Assembly: GCF_030680395.1 (NCBI RefSeq)
Contig: NZ_JAUXVR010000005.1
Coordinates: 103,202 to 167,201 of the forward strand
Length of the DNA: 64,000 bases
Source: Methylobacter sp.
GTDB taxonomy: Bacteria; Pseudomonadota; Gammaproteobacteria; Methylococcales; Methylomonadaceae
Direction of reading: 5' to 3'
The first letter of the stretch is position 1. Each line of letters begins with the position of its first letter. Positions 57,441 to 64,000 of the stretch are shown here, in pieces. The notes under the pieces are model-generated. The model saw nothing but the letters and a program-made list of their open reading frames with translations. It ran no database searches and was not told where the DNA came from. The translations under genes and the position numbers were made by a program.

Positions 57441-58871
57441 TTAGTTTTGTCCAACAGTGATAACTTTTAAAGCATTGGTGCCACCCGGTATCCCTTCCAG
57501 ATCGCCTTGAGTGATAATGAATGTGTCGCCATCCGCAGCAACTCCACGTCTTTTTAGTTCCGCAATGATAGCCCGGTTTACTTCAGCATGATCGCTAAGG
57601 TCATGGATGAAAAGTACCGGAAAAACGCCGCGATACAAAGTGACTTTACCAAGCGTTTCTTGTCGAGGGCTAAGTGCAAAAATTGGAATACCCGAACTGA
57701 TCCTGGACATCCATAATGTTGTAGAGCCTGATTCGGTTAACGCAGCAATACCATGTATTTTGGTATGGTTAGCCAGATACATGGCAGACATTGCAATGGC
57801 TTCATCGACACGCTCAAATTGAAGCTCAACACGATGCCCGGAGACACGAACCTTGGGTTGCTTTTCTGCTTCAATACAAACGCGATGCATTGCTTCAATC
57901 GCTTTAATTGGGTGTTTACCAGACGCAGTTTCTGCTGATAGCATAATGACATCGGTGCCGTCATAAACTGCATTGGCAACATCAAAAACTTCGGCACGAG
58001 TAGGAATCGGGTTGTCGATCATTGACTCCATCATTTGTGTGGCGGTAATTGCAACACGATTTAGTTCTCTAGTGCGTTTGATCAGCATTTTCTGCACAGC
58101 AGGCAAGTTAGCGTCACCAATTTCGACACCAAGATCACCACGAGCAACCATGACGGCATCCGATGCCAGGATGATTTCGTCAATAACATCCAAGGCTTCT
58201 GCTCGCTCAACTTTAGACACTATACCGGCATGACAACCTTCAGCAACCAACAGACGACGCGCCTCATGAAGGTCTTCAGCGGTGCGTGGAAAGGAAATGG
58301 CTACATAATCGCATTTCATTATCGCAATTGTTTTGATATCTTCCTTGTCCTTGTCGGTTAATGCAGCCGCAGAAAGGCCACCGCCTAACAGGTTGATACC
58401 TTTGTTATTAGACAGGTCACCACCAACGATAACGGTACAGTTAACGCGCATATTTTCAACATTGACCACGTCAAGTACGATACGTCCATCATCCAATAAC
58501 AGTCTGCTGCCTGGTTTGACTTCTAAAGCTAATGGTTCGTAAGTAATGCCAACTTGAGTATTGTCGCCAGCCATCGGATCAAAATTGATGTCCAGAGCAA
58601 ATTTTTGCCCCTCATTTAAAAACACCTTGGTATCTTTAAAGCGAGCAATGCGAATTTTAGGCCCTTGCAAATCAGCCAAAATACCTACCAGCCTGCCGGT
58701 TTTTAAGCTAAGTTCACGAACAGCGTTGGCTCTGTTGATGTGGTCTTGAGCAGAGCCATGTGAAAAGTTCATACGAACAAAGTCAAGGCCTGCTGCAAAC
58801 ATGCCTTCAAGTACACCAGGCTTATCCGTAGCAGGACCCAGTGTTGCTAAAATTTTGGTTCTTCTTAACAT
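57441..58871 (-). CDS. pyk: Pyruvate kinase
   Basis: A 476-residue glycolytic kinase that converts phosphoenolpyruvate and ADP to pyruvate and ATP. The N-terminus MLRRTKILATLGPATDKP, the motif FVRMNFSHGSAQDH, the catalytic SKVERAEALDVIDEI with Lys, and MVARGDLGVEI are all present. The frame reaches 58946, but ATG 58871 is the family start. It follows gap by 17 bp, and the two form one unit. It resembles PykA more than PykF in length and style. Confidence 0.95.
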   Translation of the reverse strand: MLRRTKILATLGPATDKPGVLEGMFAAGLDFVRMNFSHGSAQDHINRANAVRELSLKTGRLVGILADLQGPKIRIARFKDTKVFLNEGQKFALDINFDPMAGDNTQVGITYEPLALEVKPGSRLLLDDGRIVLDVVNVENMRVNCTVIVGGDLSNNKGINLLGGGLSAAALTDKDKEDIKTIAIMKCDYVAISFPRTAEDLHEARRLLVAEGCHAGIVSKVERAEALDVIDEIILASDAVMVARGDLGVEIGDANLPAVQKMLIKRTRELNRVAITATQMMESMIDNPIPTRAEVFDVANAVYDGTDVIMLSAETASGKHPIKAIEAMHRVCIEAEKQPKVRVSGHRVELQFERVDEAIAMSAMYLANHTKIHGIAALTESGSTTLWMSRISSGIPIFALSPRQETLGKVTLYRGVFPVLFIHDLSDHAEVNRAIIAELKRRGVAADGDTFIITQGDLEGIPGGTNALKVITVGQN

Positions 58872-58888
58872 TTTATGTGGGAAATCCG

Positions 58889-59902
58889 TTATTTTGCGTT
58901 GACTAAAGCAATTGTCGTATCCAGCATACGGTTTGAGAAGCCCCATTCGTTGTCATACCAGGATAGAACCTTTACAAGGTTACCATTCATGACTTTGGTC
59001 AATGCTGAGTCATAAATTGACGACGCCGGGTTATGATTAAAGTCGATTGAAACCAGTGGTAAGCTGTTGAATTCCAGAATGCCTTTTAAAGAGCCTTCGG
59101 AAGCTGTTTTCAGTATTTGGTCGATTTCTTCTTTGCTGGTATTTCTGGCCGCTTGAAAGGTTAAATCAACAACAGAAACATTAATAGTTGGTACGCGCAT
59201 TGCGAAACCATCCATTTTCCCAACCAGCTCAGGCAATACTAAACCAACAGCGGCAGCTGCACCGGTTTTTGTAGGAATCATCGATTGCGTGGCTGAGCGA
59301 GCTCGGTGTAAATCACTGTGATAAACGTCAGTCAGAACCTGATCGTTGGTGTAAGAATGAATAGTAGTCATTAAACCATGTACCACGCCAACTGTATCGA
59401 GCAGGGGTTTAACTAATGGCGATAAACAGTTGGTTGTACAAGATGCATTAGAAATGACGGTATCTGATGCTTTGAGAACATCATGATTTACGCCGAAAAC
59501 TATAGTTGCATCTACATCGTTGCCGCCGGGAGCTGAAATAATAACTTTTTTTGCGCCAGCAGCAATATGCGCGGATGCCTTGGCTTTACTGGTAAATAAA
59601 CCGGTGCATTCATGAACGGCGTCAATGCCTAACTCTCCCCATGGCAGTTTTGATGGGTCTCTTTCCGAGAAAACCTTAATCTTATCGCCGTTGATAACGA
59701 TGTAGTCACCATCAACACTTACTTCGAAAGGAAATTTTCCATGCACCGAATCATATTGAGTCAGGTGTGCATTTGTTGCAGCGTCGCCTAAATCATTGAT
59801 TGCAACAATTTGAATTTCATTGGTACGACCAGCTTCATATAATGCACGAACGATATTACGTCCAATACGGCCATAACCATTGATTGCAACTTTAATTGGC
59901 AT
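58889..59902 (-). CDS. gap: Glyceraldehyde-3-phosphate dehydrogenase, type I
   Basis: A 337-residue NAD-dependent dehydrogenase of glycolysis. The Rossmann start [18 protein letters not shown] is present. The catalytic Cys is residue 155 in [12 protein letters not shown], and the His is in [10 protein letters not shown]. The residue at the cofactor site (INDLGD, with Asp) fits NAD preference. It is upstream of pyk, which suggests shared regulation of lower glycolysis. An ATG 59902 start with GGAG upstream is used. Confidence 0.96.
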   Translation of the reverse strand: MPIKVAINGYGRIGRNIVRALYEAGRTNEIQIVAINDLGDAATNAHLTQYDSVHGKFPFEVSVDGDYIVINGDKIKVFSERDPSKLPWGELGIDAVHECTGLFTSKAKASAHIAAGAKKVIISAPGGNDVDATIVFGVNHDVLKASDTVISNASCTTNCLSPLVKPLLDTVGVVHGLMTTIHSYTNDQVLTDVYHSDLHRARSATQSMIPTKTGAAAAVGLVLPELVGKMDGFAMRVPTINVSVVDLTFQAARNTSKEEIDQILKTASEGSLKGILEFNSLPLVSIDFNHNPASSIYDSALTKVMNGNLVKVLSWYDNEWGFSNRMLDTTIALVNAK

Positions 59903-60099
59903 AGATTTTCTCCAGAGTGATGAAATGAAAACTTACAAAAACGGATAACCTTAAGGTTTCCGATAAACTGTTTAATTATATCAAAAATTAAGATGATTAG
60001 TCTATTGACGTAGAAAACCTCCCAAGGCAAACGCATATAAAAATATTCAAAAACAACATGCTATAGGGTTATAGTGCTGTTTTTTTGCAAAGAAAGCAG

Positions 60100-60545
60100 A
60101 TGAATCCATGCTTTGTAGAACATTTTTCAAAATTACCTGATCCCCGAATAGAGCGTAATAAGCTCCGCAAGTTAATGGACATCATTATTCTTACAATATG
60201 TGCAGTGACCAGTGGTGCGGAAGGTGGGGAAGATATGCCGATTTTGGTCGCAACCAATTAGATTGGCTCAGGCGTTATATTCCGCTAAAGAATGGCGTTC
60301 CATCCCATAACTGTATAGCGTATGTTATCTCAAGATTATCGCCCAAAGGCTTCCAAGACTGCTTTATCAGTTGGACGAAGAGTATGTATACACAAACTGA
60401 GGGTGAACTCATCAGCGTCGATGACAAAACAGCGAGTGCGTCACGGGATCGTAAAAAACAGAAACCCGCTGCATATGATGAGCGCCTGGAGTTCTGCAAA
60501 CCGACTGGCTTTAGGGTAGGAGGAGGCAACGGAAGTTAAATCGAA
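60100..60545 (+). pseudogene. Broken ISAs1-family transposase, N-terminal part
   Basis: Three frames together give an ISAs1 N-terminus: MNPCFVEHFSKLPDPRIERN and KLRKLMDIIILTICAV (stop TAG at 60259), then RNQLDWLRRYIPLKNGVPSH and ISVDDKTASASRDRKKQ in a second frame, then HMMSAWSSANRLALG followed by TAG in the third. At least two frameshifts and a stop are needed, so it is dead. The sequence then passes into an IS30 element, and the rest of the ISAs1 transposase is missing. Confidence 0.85.
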
Positions 60546-60648
60546 CTTAGATTCAGCTCATAAGTGCAATCAGCACTAATCGGAAAAGAAAAAGGTTAGC
60601 TGATATAGTTTTACGCTTTTTTCAATCCGACCAAAGACGAGAAAGCGC

Positions 60649-61293
60649 ATGAGAAACTATAAACAGCTAAGCCAGGCACAAAGATACCAGATTAAGATAT
60701 TAATTACAGAGGGGAAAAACCAGAAAGAGATAGCAGAGTTATTGTGCCTATCGGGATCTACCGTGTGCCGGGAGCTGAAACGCAATCGAGGCAAAAAGGG
60801 CTACTTCCCACAGCAGGCGCAAATAAAAGCGGATAAGCGACGGGCTCAAGCTGCAAAAGCACTAAAAATGACCGCAGAAGTGATCGTTGAAATTGAAGCT
60901 TAAGTCCGTTTGGACTGGAGCCCGGAGCAAGTCTCGGGGAAGCTGGAAATCACAATCAGCCATGAGCGCATTTATCAGCCTATCTGGGCAGATAAGCAGT
61001 GCGGCGGCACTTTGTATCAGCATCTTCGGCACAGCAACAAGAAACGCAAAAAGCGATACGGATCAAAGGATAAGCGCGGCCAGATCAGGAACCGTATCAG
61101 TATCGACGAACGCCCTGAGATCGTTGCGCAAAAGACCCGTCTCGGCGATTGGGAAATCGATACCGTGATCGGCAAGAACCATCAAGGCGCCTTAGTGACG
61201 ATAGTGGATCGATTTTCCAAGTTCACCCTGATAAAAAAGGTAGCGAGCAAACATGCCGAAGGGGTGACTGAGGCCACTATTTATTGCTGCAGC
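60649..61293 (+). pseudogene. IS30-family transposase, interrupted and truncated
   Basis: The N-terminus MRNYKQLSQAQRYQIKILIT with helix-turn-helix (GKNQKEIAELLCLSGSTVCRE) and the catalytic-domain start LGDWEIDTVIGKNHQGALVT (first D of the DDE triad) are IS30-type. An in-frame TAA at 60901-60903 splits the gene, and the frame resumes at once (VRLDWSPEQVSGKL). The gene is cut off at 61293 by the IS66 insertion, so the later D and E are absent. Confidence 0.9.
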
Positions 61294-61370
61294 GTAAGCG
61301 CCCAGCCATCCCATTTACAAAATAGCTTTCACCTCCGGCATCCTGTGATTTTTTTGATCAGGAGGTGGCT

Positions 61371-61682
61371 ATGGCCGTTACATCGAAATGGCGTCAGTAC
61401 ATTGAAAGGTGGCAAAGCAGCGGTTTATCTTAGGCCGAGTATTGCGTGCAGCAACGCATCAATGTCCGGACTTTTACAGCGAGACTGAGCGAGTATCGCA
61501 AACTGCCTGCGGCAGATTCGATTGCTTTAGTGCCGGTGCAGATTGAGCCGACTGAGTCCGTCTCTGTGGCTACACCTGCGGCAGCGGTCATCGTCTTTAC
61601 CCATGTCCAAGGTCATCGGCTGGAGCTTTCGCCGTCGGTGTCGGCTGGCTGGGTGGCAGAGTTGCTACGATGTCTGGCTTGA
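61371..61682 (+). pseudogene. tnpA: IS66 accessory protein TnpA with an in-frame stop
   Basis: From ATG 61371 (after AGGAGG) the frame reads MAVTSKWRQYIERWQSSGLS, then TAG at 61431, then AEYCVQQRINVRTF and on to 61682. This is the IS66 TnpA helix-turn-helix accessory protein. A single CAG-to-TAG change explains the break. The end overlaps tnpB by 13 bp, the normal IS66 arrangement. Confidence 0.85.
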
Positions 61683-62020
61683 TCGACACGCCGGCGCAGA
61701 TTTGGTTAGCGGTGGCGCCGGTGGATATGCGGCGGGGCTTGCATGGCTTGTCGGCCATAGTTCAGCAGAGCTTGGGGCATTCGCCCTGTGCCGGATCGGC
61801 TTTTATCTTTCGTAATCGTACTGGCACCCGTTTACGGTTGTTGTTGTGGGACGGCAATGGCGTTTGGTTGTGTCAGCGCAGTTTGCACCAAGGGACTTTT
61901 GTGTGGCCCAAGGTCGGCGATGCGGTGTTTGCGATGACGTCGAGCCAATGGCAATGGTTGGTTGCCGGTGTCAATTGGCAGCGGTTATCAGCTCAGCCCC
62001 AAGCGGAATGGCGGGTTTGA
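61670..62020 (+). CDS. tnpB: IS66 accessory protein TnpB
   Basis: A 116-residue protein of the IS66 Orf2 family, required with TnpA and TnpC for transposition. Family motifs WLAVAPVDMRRGLHGLSAIV and LLLWDGNGVWLCQRSL are complete, and the frame is intact. It is stranded in a broken element, so it is probably not functional for transposition in cis. Confidence 0.93.
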   Translation: MSGLIDTPAQIWLAVAPVDMRRGLHGLSAIVQQSLGHSPCAGSAFIFRNRTGTRLRLLLWDGNGVWLCQRSLHQGTFVWPKVGDAVFAMTSSQWQWLVAGVNWQRLSAQPQAEWRV

Positions 62021-62106
62021 ATGAGAGGCAAAACGAGGCAGTAAAAACCTGCTGAAACTCATTAATATCAAGGCTTTCAGCCGGTGATTTAGGTATAATA
62101 ACAGCC

Positions 62107-62526
62107 ATGAATCCGCTGACAAAACTTGAGCAATTGAACCTGGAACCGGCTGCCAAAACCGAAGTGGCGGCGATGCTTCAGGCGTTCCTCGATCAAGCGA
62201 TCCAGGATGCCAAAGCCATCCAAACCAAAGACGTCAAAATCGAGGCACTGACCTTTGAGCTGGCCTATTACAAGCGTATCCGCTTCAGTCGCAAGAACGA
62301 AAGCCTGACCCCGCTGCAGCGGGATGTGTTTGAGGAAACCTGGACTACCGATCTATTGGCCATTGAGGCCGAAGTCGAACAGTTGCAAGACAAGAGCCCT
62401 TGCGAGACGTTGGCTCGCCCCAAACGCCCTCGCGCCGGTCGTCAACCGTTACCCGATCATTTGCCACGCATTGACCATCGCCACGAACCTGAATCCTGCA
62501 CCTGTGGCCAGTGTGGCAATGGCTTA
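62107..62526 (+). pseudogene. tnpC: IS66 transposase TnpC, truncated
   Basis: The N-terminal coiled region (IEALTFELAYYKRIRFSRKNESLT) and the zinc-finger start (PESCTCGQCGNGLE) of an IS66 transposase are present. The gene ends at 62526, where an IS5-family element begins. The DDE catalytic domain is absent from this window. Confidence 0.92.
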
Positions 62527-63391
62527 GAAGCTGTTTTGAAATTCGTTTTTCCGCCCATAAGCTATAAATTTTTACAACGAAATCGTAGTATGAGCCAAAA
62601 AAACGTTATCCGAGCAATTTGAGTGATGGAGCATGGCGTTATTTAAAGCCGCCTTTACCTGAGTCACTGGTAGGCAGGCCACGGCAATTGAGTCTTCGCC
62701 AAGTGTTGAACGCTATCCTTTATGTGTTGAAGACAGGCTGTCAGTGGCGTCAGCTACCACGAGAGTTTCCCCACTGGACGGCAGTCTATTATTATTTCTA
62801 TCGCTGGTCATGTAATGGCACCTGGAGACGTCTCCATGACTTACTGCGGTCAAGATTGCGGCAAAAACTGGGCCGCCACAAACATCCGACCGCAGGTTGC
62901 TTGGATAGCCAGAGCGTTAAAGGCACGGCAACACCCGGAGTACGGGGCTACGATGCGGCGAAAAGCGTCAATGGACGCAAGCGCCACCTATTGGTCGATA
63001 CGCTGGGCCTGCTGTTAGTGGCATGGGTGACAGTTGCCAGTGTGCAGGACCGCGATGGCGCTCGCCTGTTGCTACGGCATCTACCCGGCAGTTGCAAAAA
63101 GTTACGTAAGATTTGGGTGGATGGCGGCTATAGTGGTCGTTTGGTTCAATGGACCGCTGAATGTTTTAAATTTTGCCTGACGGTAGTCTTGCGTCCAAAA
63201 GAAACGCGCGGTTTTACTTTGCTGCCCAGGCGCCGGGTCGTCGAACGAACATTGGGTTGGTTAAACCATTCGCGTCGTCTCAGTAAAACCTATGAACGAC
63301 TGATTCGCACCGATGAAGCTTGGATTTACATCGCCATGACTCGCATCATGGTGAATCGTTTGGCTTGAAGCGGTAATTTCCAAACAGATTC
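62527..63391 (+). mobile_element. IS5-family insertion sequence, about 865 bp
   Basis: The left end GAAGCTGTTTTGAAATT and the right end AATTTCCAAACAGATTC are inverted repeats (15 of 17 positions). A TTA lies directly outside each end (62524-62526 and 63392-63394), fitting the three-base TNA duplications of some IS5 subgroups. Size and single transposase gene fit. The left flank is IS66, while the right flank is a helicase-like fragment. Confidence 0.85.
62590..63368 (+). CDS. IS5-family transposase, start possibly by -1 frameshift
   Basis: The main frame (250 codons from a TTG at 62619) encodes a DDE transposase: LDSQSVKGTATPGVRGYDAA (first D), WVDGGYSG (second D) and RRRVVERTLGWLNHSRRLSK (E). 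Its expected N-terminus KRYPSNLSDGAWRYL lies upstream with no ATG in that frame. The only nearby ATG (62590) opens another frame that meets it at a run of seven A. Either the heptamer A-AAA-AAC drives a -1 shift or one A has been lost. Confidence 0.85.
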
Positions 63392-63398
63392 TTAGTAA

Positions 63399-63760
63399 CT
63401 ATATCGCTAACATGACTTCAAGCATAGGCACTTCCCATTGCTCTACTTTACAGCGCGATTGGTATTGCTCTTCACTATCCGTTTTATAGCGAGTAATCAT
63501 AGCGATAACGCTAACCGCTTGTACTTTGTTGAGCATACTCTGCCATTGTTCCTGAGCACTCTTTGATAATATAGCGATAATTAAATCGTTATGCTGTACC
63601 ACAATTTTACCGTCCCACTGATTTAGCGTAACATTTTCACCTGTGTTAAGACTGGCTAAAGCTTGATGAATGGGATTTTTTTTAGCAAAGCTTCCGGCAT
63701 AACTTAAATCAAAATCCTTCAACCCCAGTACTATGTATTTTATATTTCCTAAAAGGATGC
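63399..63760 (-). pseudogene. C-terminal fragment of a RecQ-like helicase (tentative)
   Basis: An open frame on the - strand gives about 107-120 residues ending CKVEQWEVPMLEVMLAI. I recall similar ends in RecQ-type ATP-dependent helicase proteins, with a GENVTLNQWDGKIVVQHNDL strand region, but no helicase motif is present, so the call is tentative. The frame has no good start (TTG 63722), and upstream it runs into the IS630 element. It is probably the stump of a disrupted chromosomal gene. Confidence 0.5.
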
Positions 63761-63835
63761 CTAGTAGTCAGTCATATTGAAGTGAAGCGATAATTTATGA
63801 TATAGCTATTGACTTTGGTGTAGTGAGGTTTAGTC

Positions 63836-64000
63836 ATGCCAGCCATTAAATATAAAGTCAATTTGACCGACGAAGAAAAACTTCAGTTGGAAGCCTTTGT
63901 TCATCAAGGTAAAAGCGCCGCTCGCAGCCAAACGCGAGCTCGCATTCTGTTAAAAGCCGCCGCCGGTGTTCAGGATAAGGACGTCATCCAGGCGCTGGAC
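63836..64000 (+). CDS. IS630-family transposase, cut by window edge
   Basis: ATG 63836 after GTGAGG begins MPAIKYKVNLTDEEKLQLEA, followed by SARSQTRARILLKAAAG-like sequence (ARSQTRARILLKAA), the helix-turn-helix start typical of IS630/Tc1-type transposases. Only 55 codons lie in the window. CTAG before the CAGTCATATTGAAG segment (near 63761) may mark the element's left end, since IS630 elements target TA. Confidence 0.85.
   Translation, partial: MPAIKYKVNLTDEEKLQLEAFVHQGKSAARSQTRARILLKAAAGVQDKDVIQALD

Larger units (their letters stand above)
61294..62526 (+). mobile_element. IS66-family element, left part
   Basis: It begins with GTAAGCGCCCAGCCATCCC, which matches the GTAAGCG start of IS66 inverted repeats, at the exact point where the IS30 frame ends. 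It carries tnpA (with a stop), tnpB and the first 140 codons of tnpC. The right part is missing: the IS5 element starts at 62527 and the sequence beyond it is not IS66. Confidence 0.85.

Noticed and set aside
60649..61293. IS30 considered as an intact element
   Set aside because: It has an internal TAA at 60901 and is cut at 61293, so it cannot make a full transposase.

Overview
The window looks like a chromosome segment of a gammaproteobacterium. The evidence is gene order: kdsD-kdsC-lptC-lptA-lptB-rpoN-hpf-rapZ, rlmH-maf-rng-yhdP with tldD nearby, hemC-hemD-hemX-hemY divergent from argH-cyaA, minCDE, and panB-panC-panD with folK-pcnB. Composition is moderate in GC with AT-rich spacers. Methylococcales (Methylobacter-like methanotrophs) is my best guess, from overall protein character, but it is an inference; no methane-oxidation gene is present.

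Layout. 1-2640: end of gcvH, dgkA, a PfkB-family kinase and mazG on the + strand. 2680-8750: a large chemoreceptor, a universal stress protein and thiC behind a TPP riboswitch, all on the - strand. 9089-11157: minCDE plus a small winged-helix gene. 11259-17546: the - strand envelope/sigma-54 block (LPS transport, Kdo synthesis, rpoN, hpf, rapZ; ptsN is not there). 17669-19743: proline iminopeptidase and an outer-membrane beta-barrel protein. 20267-22450: thiO and pyrD. 22543-33738: pmbA, tldD, bamC-like, nit, yhdP, rng, maf, rlmH. 33881-36544: flagellar accessory genes flgP-like, flgT and fliW. 36623-40716: pantothenate genes, folK, pcnB. 40938-46498: membrane proteins, an HDOD protein, prlC, ubiD. 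46500-47822: a small accessory patch ending in mazEF. 47943-56657: heme biosynthesis, argH and cyaA. 57441-59902: pyk and gap. 60100-64000: a nest of broken insertion sequences (ISAs1, IS30, IS66, IS5, IS630) with a helicase-like fragment between two of them.

The most unusual feature is a set of short dispersed repeat families, several with copies inside reading frames. A 48-bp repeat found between genes also lies in frame inside proline iminopeptidase. A second family lies in frame in hemX, and another copy supplies the apparent ribosome-binding site and TTG start of hemD. A third occurs twice in frame in yhdP. A fourth lengthens the signal peptide of the FlgP-like lipoprotein. Two further hairpin families (CACGAAG arms and AAGGC/AAAGG arms) fill spacers. 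No CRISPR array, tRNA or rRNA gene was seen.
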